NCBI GenBank assembly: GCA_035294325.1
Contig: DATGLE010000044.1
Span: forward strand, 1 to 31,060
Length of the DNA stretch: 31,060 nt
From: DATGLE01 sp035294325
Lineage (GTDB): Bacteria > Chloroflexota > Ktedonobacteria > Ktedonobacterales > Ktedonobacteraceae
Direction: 5' to 3'
Shown: piece by piece, positions 1-6,494 of the stretch
Numbering within the stretch: the stretch's first letter is position 1
How the letters are laid out: each line of letters starts with the position of its first letter
Position numbers and translations under genes: made by a program
The notes under the pieces: model-generated
Seen by the model: only the letters and a program-made list of their open reading frames with translations
What the model was told of the DNA's origin: nothing
Database searches by the model: none

Positions 1-171
1 CTCCAGGTGGAGCAGATCGTCTTCAACGAGACATGCAATGCCTACGTGCTAAAGTGTAGCTTTCGGGGGCCGGCCGGATGGCTCGGGGCGAAAGCAGTGT
101 GGAGGACGCTCTGGATTACCACTCCTCGGGAGTGGATTAGCCTGCTCACCGAACATCGCAACATGTTGTGA
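1..171 (+). CDS. C-terminal fragment of an unidentified protein (cut by window edge)
   Basis: The first reading frame is open from base 1 to a TGA at 169-171 and gives 56 residues rich in Trp, Leu and Arg, including a TPREWISLLTEH stretch near the end. The composition is protein-like and the frame stops just before a strong hairpin at 186-243, as expected for a gene end. I do not recognise the family. The start lies outside the window. It faces the fluoride operon tail-to-tail, so the hairpin could end both transcripts. Confidence 0.4.
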   Translation, partial: LQVEQIVFNETCNAYVLKCSFRGPAGWLGAKAVWRTLWITTPREWISLLTEHRNML

Positions 172-185
172 CGACCAGGAGTGTG

Positions 186-243
186 CAAATAGAGCCATCA
201 TCCTCAAGCCTTTTTTCAGGCTTGAGGATGATGGCTCTATTTG
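186..243. terminator. Perfect 25-bp inverted repeat, 8-nt loop; probable bidirectional terminator
   Basis: Bases 186-210 and 219-243 are exact reverse complements (arm core GAGCCATCATCCTCAAGCC) around the loop TTTTTTCA. It sits between the end of the fragment at 1-171 and the end of the crcB gene at 282, which converge here. The flanking tract (AAATAG/CTATTT) is AT-rich on both sides. Function as a terminator is inferred from position. An unusually long perfect stem could also mark a mobile or recombination-related repeat. Confidence 0.6.
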
Positions 244-281
244 GGTTATTTAGAAGTAGCGTAGACAAAGCTTTTCCCGGA

Positions 282-812
282 TCAACGCGATGGGGGATCG
301 TTCCGCCCGCTTCGCACGTCGAGATGACCGGTTTTCATCAAGTTTCGTGAAGATAAAGGTACTTCACTCAAATTCCTGGTTTGCCCGGCCTGCCTATGCT
401 CTCGTCTTAGACGGCTAATACACCACTGGCCCAGCCAGTCGCCAAGCAGAATCACAAGCAGCCCACCGACGAAACTGGCGATCAGATAGAGCAGCGCAGA
501 CCACCACGGGGCAGAGGCGAAGAGCAGCACATCGCCGAGTGCGAAACTGCTAAAGGTGGTATAGGCGCCAAGAAATCCTATGGTGATGAAGAGACGACGC
601 GTCGGCCCGATCAGGAAGGTTGCATCCGCCAGGACTGTAATGAACGCGAAGAGCAGGGCACCTGTGAGATTAATGAACAGAATATCGAACGGCCAGCCCT
701 TGCCTGCGTTGCTCTGAATAAGGCTGCTGAGCAAGTAGCGCGTGATCGTGCCGCAAAAGCCGCCAGCGAGCACAGCAGTAATGCGCCGCCTCGTTGAAGG
801 GGAACCAGGCAC
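282..812 (-). CDS. crcB: CrcB/Fluc fluoride channel, second paralogue
   Basis: Four-helix membrane protein of the CrcB/Fluc family, which exports fluoride as a dual-topology dimer. Family signatures seen: GTITRY after the first helix, FINLTGALL in the second, and GFLGAYTTFSSF in the third. The chosen start is a GTG at 812 whose first base is the last base of the upstream crcB stop (TAG), with GGGAGG nine bases before it. A GTG at 821 is possible but lies directly against that GGGAGG. About 35 basic, polar residues follow the fourth helix, longer than a minimal Fluc of roughly 120-130 residues. Last gene of the riboswitch-controlled operon. Paired Fluc genes in other bacteria often act as heterodimers, and the tight coupling here suggests the same. 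Confidence 0.92.
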   Translation of the reverse strand: MPGSPSTRRRITAVLAGGFCGTITRYLLSSLIQSNAGKGWPFDILFINLTGALLFAFITVLADATFLIGPTRRLFITIGFLGAYTTFSSFALGDVLLFASAPWWSALLYLIASFVGGLLVILLGDWLGQWCISRLRREHRQAGQTRNLSEVPLSSRNLMKTGHLDVRSGRNDPPSR

Positions 813-1198
813 TAGAGCCACCCTCCCAGCAGCATCCCAAAGAGAGCCGAGACAAGGCCCAGCAGGAAACTGCCGCCAAGATACAGGAGGCTCAACTGCG
901 TACTCCCTCCACGCGCGAGTTGAACGCCTTCCCAGTTCATCGTGCTGAAGGTCGTGTATCCCCCCAGAAACCCGGTCGCGAGAACTGCCTGCATGGTTGG
1001 ACTGAGAAGCTTGCGCTCGGCAAGCGCGAAGAGCAGCCCGATGACAAAAGCGCCCGTCACGTTGATCAGCAGCGTTCCCAGAGGAAACCGTGCGGTGACA
1101 CGCTCCGCCATAAAACGTCCCAGGAGATAGCGAGACAACGCCCCGCAGGCTCCCGCGACGCCAATCATCCCTAGCGAGAGAAGCGAGGCCGGCGTCAT
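812..1198 (-). CDS. crcB: CrcB/Fluc fluoride channel, first paralogue
   Basis: 128-residue, four-helix CrcB/Fluc protein, the usual length for the family. Signatures: GALSRYLLG, LINVTGAFVIG (conserved Asn in helix 2) and GFLGGYTTFSTMNWE (the TTFS break in helix 3 that lines the pore). The ATG overlaps the stop of the upstream DUF190 gene as ATGA (1195-1198), and its own stop overlaps the next crcB start by one base, so the three products are translationally coupled. Predicted role: passive export of fluoride from the cytoplasm. The two paralogues differ clearly in sequence, consistent with a heteromeric channel. Confidence 0.94.
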   Translation of the reverse strand: MTPASLLSLGMIGVAGACGALSRYLLGRFMAERVTARFPLGTLLINVTGAFVIGLLFALAERKLLSPTMQAVLATGFLGGYTTFSTMNWEGVQLARGGSTQLSLLYLGGSFLLGLVSALFGMLLGGWL

Positions 1199-1503
1199 CG
1201 CGTCCTCCCCTGATAGACGATTTCGACCGGATTCACGGTGATTATTCCGCGCCGAACCAGTCGATCCAATAAAGGGAGGAGCCGCTCGACACGTTCTGCG
1301 CTGTCGACAATCTCGATGATCAGAGGCAGATTATCAGAAATATCGGGCAGGCGTTCCGTGGAAAGATGATGCGCGGGGCCAAAACCTTCGATGCCGCGCA
1401 TGACGGTAGCGCCTGCCCCGCCAGCGCTTTGCACCAGTTCGAGGATTGCATGATATAAAGGCTGTCCCTGCCACTCCTCCGCTTCCCCAATAAAGATGCG
1501 CAT
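1195..1503 (-). CDS. Stand-alone DUF190 (PII-like) protein
   Basis: 102 residues beginning MRIFIGEAEEWQGQPLYHAI, a typical DUF190 opening, followed by GGAGATVMRGIEGFG and a C-terminal VNPVEIVY strand. DUF190 proteins belong to the GlnB/PII-like fold group and form small soluble trimers; their biochemical role is not settled. The start at 1503 is preferred because AGGGA stands five bases upstream. An in-frame ATG at 1542 would add 13 atypical residues and has its nearest purine-rich site about 15 bases away. It overlaps the crcB start by four bases and is homologous to the N-terminal domain of the preceding gene. Confidence 0.88.
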   Translation of the reverse strand: MRIFIGEAEEWQGQPLYHAILELVQSAGGAGATVMRGIEGFGPAHHLSTERLPDISDNLPLIIEIVDSAERVERLLPLLDRLVRRGIITVNPVEIVYQGRTR

Positions 1504-1552
1504 GCGTTTCCCTGATCCATGTGGCGTATATGTGTCAACCATACGTAATGTT

Positions 1553-2914
1553 CTATCCCTCTAAGAGTACTCGAAGCAGATCCGAACGGCCCACGATTCC
1601 CAACAAATGTCCCTGGACATCAACGACCGGCAAGACTTTGCGGCGCGTTGCAATCATCCGCTCGATGGTTTCCTGGATCGTCGCCGTCTCGGCAATCATT
1701 ACCACGTCACGATTCATGATATTCGCCGCGATCTGGGCATTGCCTGCATGTGCGTGTAAAGGACCGCTGGCAAATCGCTGGGGTTTATTCTGCCCCAGGC
1801 TCGTCAGCAGGCTCAGGAGGCGTGGACGCATGTCCTCCTGCATCCGCTCCAGAACATCGACATCACTGATGATACCTTTGACCCTTCGCTCGTCGTCTAC
1901 CACAATGACGCGTTTGAACGGCGAAACAATGAGGGCATCGATCACGTCCACAAGCGCTGTTTCTTCGCCGGCCGTCGCCACATCCGGTTGGAGATACTCA
2001 GCCACGGGCCGCTGCTGGATGGGTACGGAAGTCTCACGCGCCAACGACCCGGTATGGTGCAGCGGCTGTGTTGTGCTGCTGGCATGCGGACTCATCAACG
2101 GGCTGGTCATGACCACGCCCAGCAGGTCCGCACGCGTCAGCATGCCTGCAAGCGTTCCATCGGCCTCAACGACGGGGAGGCGGCGTAATCCGGTCTCAAT
2201 CATGATCGCGGCGGCCTCGCGGATGGACTGTTCCGGTCTGAGAGTGCGGACCTGCCGGTTCATGATATCCTGCGCGGTATGGGCACTGTGCTGTGCCTGC
2301 GCTAAGGGCGTCTCTATGGCCTGCGCCGTGAGCTGGTCTAGCTCCAGAGCAGTTCGCGCCAATCCACGACGCACAGGAAGTACCCCCGACGTGATCAGAT
2401 CGCCGGTACTGATGATCCCTTGAAGCCGGCGCTCGTGATCAACAACGGGCAGCGCGCGAAAAGGAGCGTTGAGCAACACCTCAACGACGGTTGCTACGGG
2501 CGTATCCGGCTCGACAGTTGTGACCAGGGTTTCCATAACCTGTCGAACTGGCAGTTTTGCCGGCAGACCGCGCCGCCGCGCATGGGTATATTTGAGGACA
2601 TCGACATCGTGCAGTGTCATGAGTCCCCCGCTCAGCATCTCCTGCAACTGTGGCAAGAGCCGGCGCAGCCGGGCGGGCTGATCGACGACCTGAATAACTA
2701 TCGAGGCGTCAGACGACCAGCGTAATCCTCCACTTTCATGTAAGCGCGCACCGGCTCCATAGCCGGCAACAGCCCGCGTCGCGGTGGCTCCGGCGCATCC
2801 TTGTTCGCGCAGGAACTGCATGATGGCGACATAAAGCGGCCTGCCCTGCCACTGGTCAGACTCGCCAAGATAGATGGTCAGGATCTGTGCCTTCCCCTGA
2901 CGAAGTAAACTCAA
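1553..2914 (-). CDS. DUF190 domain fused to four CBS domains
   Basis: 453-residue soluble protein, first gene of the fluoride operon. Residues about 1-110 are a DUF190 (PII-like) domain (ILTIYLGESDQWQGRPLY, GCAGATATRAVAGYGAG). They are followed by four CBS repeats in two Bateman pairs, recognisable by VRQVMETLVTTVEPDTPV, DIMNRQVRTLRPEQS, VAEYLQPDVATAGEE and NIMNRDVVMIAETAT, each ending in an LPVVD-type strand and a GI(I/V)(S/G)xxD(L/V) motif. CBS pairs usually bind adenine nucleotides or SAM. The TTG start at 2914 is supported by AAGGAGG eight to nine bases upstream. Placement behind a fluoride riboswitch and ahead of two Fluc channels suggests a regulatory or sensing subunit; that role is inference. 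Confidence 0.88.
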   Translation of the reverse strand: MSLLRQGKAQILTIYLGESDQWQGRPLYVAIMQFLREQGCAGATATRAVAGYGAGARLHESGGLRWSSDASIVIQVVDQPARLRRLLPQLQEMLSGGLMTLHDVDVLKYTHARRRGLPAKLPVRQVMETLVTTVEPDTPVATVVEVLLNAPFRALPVVDHERRLQGIISTGDLITSGVLPVRRGLARTALELDQLTAQAIETPLAQAQHSAHTAQDIMNRQVRTLRPEQSIREAAAIMIETGLRRLPVVEADGTLAGMLTRADLLGVVMTSPLMSPHASSTTQPLHHTGSLARETSVPIQQRPVAEYLQPDVATAGEETALVDVIDALIVSPFKRVIVVDDERRVKGIISDVDVLERMQEDMRPRLLSLLTSLGQNKPQRFASGPLHAHAGNAQIAANIMNRDVVMIAETATIQETIERMIATRRKVLPVVDVQGHLLGIVGRSDLLRVLLEG

Positions 2915-2988
2915 GAGCGCCCCCTCCTTGTCTTACAGCCAACCCGGGTCGTAGAGCATGCTGCGCCGTTCAGATCATCGCTCCTTGC

Positions 2989-3040
2989 AAAAAAAGGCTT
3001 CTTCCACTGATCCCTTCATCGGAGATCAATAGCAGAAGCC
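2989..3040 (-). terminator. Riboswitch expression-platform terminator
   Basis: In the leader RNA, GGCUUCU (3040-3034) pairs with AGAAGCC (3002-2996) with an inner UGAUC/GAUCA helix, and the stem is followed at once by seven U (2995-2989). The 5' arm GGCUUCU lies inside the 3' end of the aptamer, so ligand-stabilised aptamer and terminator are mutually exclusive, the normal logic of a fluoride-ON switch. Confidence 0.82.
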
Positions 3041-3077
3041 ATCAGCCTTGCGGCGCTATCGCGAGCCTCATCGCACC
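3030..3077 (-). ncRNA. Fluoride riboswitch (crcB motif) aptamer
   Basis: Read on the minus strand, the leader contains GCGAUGAGGCUCGC, then CGCCGCAAGGCU, then GAUGGCUUCUGCUA. This follows the known fluoride aptamer order: GGCGAUGAGGC-CGCC, a GCC-loop-GGC hairpin, then GAUGGCCUCUACU. P1 can form as GCG/CGC, the hairpin as GCC GCAA GGC, and the long-range helix as GAGGC/GCUUC. It starts about ten bases after the predicted transcription start and precedes fluoride-channel genes, so sequence and context agree. Confidence 0.9.
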
Positions 3078-3093
3078 ATCAAATGGTACCAGC

Positions 3094-3122
3094 ATTATAG
3101 CAGGTCTGGAGATGAAATGCTA
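3094..3122 (-). promoter_or_regulatory. Promoter of the fluoride operon
   Basis: A perfect TATAAT (minus strand, 3099-3094) is preceded by TGC, giving an extended -10 element (TGNTATAAT). The -35 region 17 bases upstream is only TAGCAT. Expected start of transcription is near 3087, just before the fluoride aptamer. The truncated transposase frame ends about ten bases upstream of the -35 position. Confidence 0.7.
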
Positions 3123-3129
3123 CGGGTTG

Positions 3130-3689
3130 AGCCATGATCAAGACGGGCCGCTGATCGTCGGCTGGGCGGGTCGCGACGGCGGCCTCCACCTGTGCCGCAC
3201 AGTGTTTTTAAAGCGCTCTTGCTCTTCGCCGCGCGCTTGAAGGGGCTTGGGGCGCGGCATCAGCTTGCGCCAGCCATGCCGATTGAGCAGGCGATAAACC
3301 GTACTCTCATCGACCGGGTGGCCGGTGCGCGCTTCAAAGGCGTGCCAGATCTCGGCTGCCGGGGCAATCTCCCCGCGCTGGGCCTGCGCGAAGAAGGGAG
3401 CCAGAAAGTTGCGTTCTTCTTGCAGCGTCAGATACTGATGGCGGCGACCTCCCTTGCCCGCCGTTTCGATGGCACCTGGCCCCAGGCGATTGTAAGTGCA
3501 AATGACTTGATGCACTACAGCTTTCGAAACGCCACCATGCCTGGCGATCTCCTCGGCTTTCCTGGGTTCCACCAGGGCATTGTAGATGATCAGCCAGCGC
3601 TGGCGGGCCAGCGCTCGCGGCTCCGCCTTCATCCGCTGCCCGACTTCTTCCACGGGCAGGTGCGCTGCTGCGCGGGTCACTCGGGCCAT
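3130..3689 (-). pseudogene. Truncated IS630-family transposase
   Basis: The first 170 or so residues have the IS630 N-terminal layout: a winged helix-turn-helix (RKAEEIARHGGVSKAVVHQV), a Gly-rich linker (AGKGGRRHQYLT) and a second helix-turn-helix (PVDESTVYRLLNRHGWRKL). At TTTAAAAAC near 3208 the frame slips; the downstream homologous reading (AAVATRPADDQRPVLIMA) is in another frame, so there is either a frameshift mutation or a slippage site. Homology stops at the point where the DDE catalytic domain should begin, leaving none of the acidic triad. Start at 3689 is preferred (GGAGAGA directly upstream). The 5' flank to about 3777 probably holds the element's outer end. Confidence 0.75.
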
Positions 3690-3873
3690 TCTCTCTCCTC
3701 GTTCTTGCTGTGCCTTCACCTCTTCTTTAGTTTATCATAGAACGCGGATTCGTATGAGACAAGTGGAGATCCCAAAGTAATCAACCAGATCCGCCACCTG
3801 TTCTTCAAAACATAGAGACAGGGAAGCGCTTCATTAGCCATGGGGGGTAAGACTTTAAGGTCGTTCAGTACAA

Positions 3874-3923
3874 GGGCGGAGGAGCGAGGGCTGCTGGTCC
3901 GCGCAGCCCTCGCTCCTCCGCCC
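3874..3923. repeat. Perfect 21-bp GC-rich inverted repeat, 8-nt loop
   Basis: Arms 3874-3894 (core GGCGGAGGAGCGAGGGCTGC) and 3903-3923 are exact reverse complements around TGGTCCGC. It lies in the gap between the ester cyclase gene end (4009) and the IS630 remnant, downstream of the former. There is no U-tract on the minus strand, so a Rho-independent terminator is possible but not typical. The rest of 3778-4008 shows no gene; a weaker CTCC/CACC-TCGG-GGTG/GGAG hairpin lies at about 3957-3979. Confidence 0.6.
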
Positions 3924-4008
3924 GCTCTCGGTCCATGCACTACGTACACCCGGGTCTCCCAACACCTCGGGGTGGGAGTTCTCAGGACGAGCCTCTTCCC
4001 ACGGCCCC

Positions 4009-4446
4009 TCAGACCGCCCGGCGAACGAGATCGCGCGGCAGGGCGCCCAGTTGCTTGAGCAGGCCCAGATCATCGGCCAGGGCATCGGCCCAGACAATTT
4101 TGCCGTTCGCCAGACGATACATCGCCATAAAGCGGTACCTGACCGGTTTATTGGTCGCCGGGATGCCGCGCAGCGGTCCCCGATGCGTTCCCCGGATGGT
4201 ATAGCACACCCAGACCTGATCCCCTTCCGCTACCATGCCTTCAACATGCAGGTATGCATCTGGAAGAGCCATGTAGAAGGCGGCGAGGAACTTCTTGTAG
4301 CCTTCAAAATTCGGCTCGAAGCCAAATCTCGCCATATCGGGCAGGTGGCACTCTGGATCGATGTAGCTCCAGATTGCCTCCATATCCTGCCGATTACCGG
4401 CATCAATAAAGCGACGCATGATGGCCTTATTCTCTTCTGTTGACAT
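4009..4446 (-). CDS. SnoaL-like ester cyclase family protein
   Basis: 145 residues of the SnoaL/NTF2-like fold: MSTEENKAIMRRFIDAGNRQD, a YIDPECHLPD strand, the YKKFLAAFYMALPD helix, and the VWVCYTIRGTHRGPLRGIPATNKPV strand pair ending in VWADALADDLGLLKQLGAL. These proteins are small soluble cyclases, hydrolases or isomerases; the substrate cannot be read from sequence. Start at 4446 is chosen because AGGAGG stands seven bases upstream; the longer frame to 4506 runs through the operator-like site. It follows tetR by about 67 bases on the same strand and carries the same upstream motif as tetR, so it is probably controlled by that repressor. Confidence 0.85.
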   Translation of the reverse strand: MSTEENKAIMRRFIDAGNRQDMEAIWSYIDPECHLPDMARFGFEPNFEGYKKFLAAFYMALPDAYLHVEGMVAEGDQVWVCYTIRGTHRGPLRGIPATNKPVRYRFMAMYRLANGKIVWADALADDLGLLKQLGALPRDLVRRAV

Positions 4447-4477
4447 ACAGAAACCTCCTCTTTCAGGATACTGTACT

Positions 4478-4494
4478 ATTATCGAACAGTGTAC
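4478..4494 (-). promoter_or_regulatory. Putative TetR operator before the ester cyclase gene
   Basis: Minus-strand GTACACTGTTCGATAAT matches GTACATTGTTCGTAAAT at 5151-5167 (plus strand), upstream of the tetR gene itself, at 14 of 17 positions. The site is followed by AGTACAG, giving a partly palindromic ACT...AGT arrangement. Shared motif plus location 30-45 bases before the start codon supports a common regulator site; binding is inferred. Confidence 0.5.
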
Positions 4495-4513
4495 GGTACC
4501 GGGCAAAAAAATA

Positions 4514-5128
4514 TTATGCCCGGCTCAGGCGTGTGATGGCTGCTCGAAGCGCCTGCTGATTGATGGCATCGATCTCTCCTACCGCGCTAAGCCGCGTCAG
4601 GCGCAACATCGCCAGCCCATGCAGCAAGGCCCAGAAGCTGTAGACCTGCTGCTCGACGCTTTCTCCAGGCAGGAAGACGAACTCGCCGCGCTCGATCCCC
4701 GTCTGGATGCAGAGGCGCAGCCAGCCATAGGCCGAGTTGCGCTCAAGCTGATCCAGGCTCCGCACCAGCCCGGACGGTGAGAATACATGGCCGAAGATCA
4801 GCCGGTAGAGGTGGTCGTGCTCGCGGGCAAACGCCAGGTAGGCATCTCCAATGGCAAAGAGCCACTGAGCCGCCGTCTCGCCATGCGGAGCACGCGCGAC
4901 CTGTTCGCTCAACTGAGCGAGGCCCCGCGCGACAAGCGCGTCGAGGATCTCGTCCTTGCTGGCGTAATACTCATAGAGGCCCGATGGACTATATTCGATG
5001 CGCTGCGCCAGTTCGCGCATCGAAAGTGCCTCAAGGCCGTGCTCGGCTATGATAGCGAGCGCAGCATCCAGGATAGCTTCGCTCGTCCTGGCTCTGCGCC
5101 GCGCGCGTGGTGTCTGACTCCCCGACAT
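4514..5128 (-). CDS. TetR/AcrR family transcriptional regulator
   Basis: 204 residues. The N-terminal helix-turn-helix is clear (ARTSEAILDAALAIIAEHG, LSMRELAQRI, SPSGLYEYYASKDEIL), followed by an alpha-helical ligand-binding domain with HDHLYRLIFGHVFSPSG, related to the WHG-type C-terminal domain. The ATG at 5128 (MSGSQTP) is chosen because a TTG further up (5185) would lie inside the promoter. A strong promoter (TTGACA-17-TATGCT) is followed by two copies of a GTACAT-GTTC motif before the start codon, pointing to autorepression. Likely target: its own gene and the ester cyclase gene downstream. Confidence 0.88.
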   Translation of the reverse strand: MSGSQTPRARRRARTSEAILDAALAIIAEHGLEALSMRELAQRIEYSPSGLYEYYASKDEILDALVARGLAQLSEQVARAPHGETAAQWLFAIGDAYLAFAREHDHLYRLIFGHVFSPSGLVRSLDQLERNSAYGWLRLCIQTGIERGEFVFLPGESVEQQVYSFWALLHGLAMLRLTRLSAVGEIDAINQQALRAAITRLSRA

Positions 5129-5132
5129 TTCG

Positions 5133-5167
5133 GTACATCGTTCCTTTTTCGTACATTGTTCGTAAAT
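5133..5167. promoter_or_regulatory. Direct-repeat operator overlapping the tetR transcription start
   Basis: Plus-strand GTACATCGTTCC (5133-5144) and GTACATTGTTCG (5151-5162) are direct repeats 18 bases apart, lying immediately downstream of the tetR -10 box. The second copy also matches the site before the ester cyclase gene. The position is suited to autorepression. Confidence 0.5.
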
Positions 5168-5196
5168 AGCATAGCGTTTAAACAAGGTTTTGTCAA
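5168..5196 (-). promoter_or_regulatory. tetR promoter
   Basis: Consensus TTGACA (5196-5191), a 17-base spacer, and TATGCT (5173-5168) on the minus strand. Transcription would start near 5161, within the operator-like repeats, and the ATG at 5128 is the first suitable start downstream. Confidence 0.75.
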
Positions 5197-5342
5197 GGGG
5201 TAGGGTATTTTCCCCTCACTCTCCCTGCTTGAGGGTGACTTAGCAGTACAGCGTATCAAAAAACAAGAGGGATCGAACCGGCGGTGAGGGTGAGTTTTGT
5301 CATGGTCAAATCTGGAGGAATTTCACTTCTCCTCCCCTCAGG

Positions 5343-5510
5343 ATGTCGCAAATCACCATGCTCGTCGGTCCTCTGCACTGGCTGATCCAGATGCTGCACC
5401 TGCTGATCGGCATCGGCGCTATCGTGATGGCTGGCGGGCTGGACGCCCGCTACCCGACGCTCAAGCGCGGCGTGGCGAAACAGGCAGCTTCATCTCAAGC
5501 GCTGCATTAG
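5343..5510 (+). pseudogene. Small membrane-protein remnant
   Basis: A 55-codon frame from ATG 5343 to TAG 5510 encodes one long hydrophobic segment (LHWLIQMLHLLIGIGAIVMAGGL) followed by a basic tail. The frame stays open upstream of the ATG without a convincing ribosome site. It resembles the last helix of a small multi-helix membrane protein, so I read it as the surviving 3' end of a larger gene. A genuine single-pass small protein cannot be excluded. Confidence 0.35.
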
Positions 5511-5606
5511 AGTTTCCACTTTCGCCAGAGGTCGTCAGCCATCAACATGCGGCCCAATATACATATATGCAGCATACAAAGCAGAGAGAAGCACGAAAGG
5601 AACTAT

Positions 5607-6370
5607 ATGCAAAACATTCTTGTGACAGGCGGCGCGGGAAGACTGGGCCGCCCGCTGGTCAGGTACTTGAGCGAGATCGGCTATCGCGTGCGCAGGATGA
5701 GCCGCCGGTCCAGTCCGGGCGTGGATTGGCCGGGCGCGGAATGGAAACAGGCTGACCTGGCGACGGGCGCGGGTCTGGAAGAGGCCGTCCAGGGCATGGA
5801 TGTGGTGGTCCATACCGCCGGCAATGGGACCCGGCAGGTCGAGGTTGAAGGCACGCGCCGCCTGCTGGACGCTGCCCGCAGGGCTGATGTCTCGCATGTA
5901 GTCTACATTTCGATTGTCGGCATTGATAAGGTCCCGTATGCCTATGGCAAAGCCAGGCTCACCTGCGAAGACCTCATCGAGCACAGCGGTATTCCCTGGT
6001 CCATCCTGAGAGCAACCCGGTTTCATTATCTCATCGACCTCGTACTGCACACGCTGGCCCGGCTCCCGCTGGTAATGCCTCTGCCGACTGACCTGCTGCT
6101 GCAACCGGTGGACGAGGAGGAAGTGGCCGGGCACCTCTGTGAGATCGTGCAGGCTGGCCCCTCCGGTCGCCTGCCGGACATGGGCGGCCCGCAGATCTAC
6201 ACATCAGGAGATCTGGTGCGAACCTGGCTCAAGCAGCGGGAAGGCATCGGTCTATCATCCCTCTCTGGCTGCCCGGCAAAATGATCCGCGCCCTGCGCCA
6301 GGGTGGCAATACCTGTCCTCAGCAGGCTACCGGCACCGTCAGTTGGGAAGCATGGCTTCGGCAACATTGA
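5607..6370 (+). pseudogene. NmrA-like / atypical SDR NAD(P)-binding protein, frameshifted
   Basis: Starts MQNILVTGGAGRLGRPLVRYL, a TGGxGxxG Rossmann motif at residues 6-14, with AGGAA before the ATG at 5607. It continues through VVHTAGNGTRQVEVEGTRRLLDAA, HVVYISIVGID and YGKARLTCEDLIEHSGIPWSILRATRFH, which is typical of NmrA-like quinone or NAD(P)-dependent proteins. The main frame ends at 6284 after atypical residues. From 6245 another frame gives HRSIIPLWLPGKMIRALRQG and then SWEAWLRQH to a stop at 6370, which is the expected C-terminus of this family. One base is therefore missing, or two gained, near 6243. Sequencing error or true inactivation cannot be told apart here. Confidence 0.8.
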
Positions 6371-6494
6371 GTCCATATGCTGCGCGTATCGAGTCGATGG
6401 AGGGGCGGGAAGATCAGTCTGGACATGGTGGTGGTAAAATGGGGGCGAATGCCCGGCGGAATCATTCACGGCACCGGAAAGAAGAGGCTCTGCT

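Noticed and set aside
1521..2423. 300-residue plus-strand open frame
   Set aside because: It lies antisense to the DUF190-4xCBS gene, is very rich in Ser/Arg and resembles no family; the minus strand carries clear domains.
3200..3215. Programmed frameshift in the IS630 transposase at TTTAAAAAC
   Set aside because: Slippage is possible, but the downstream catalytic domain is absent, so a functional programmed frameshift cannot be supported here.
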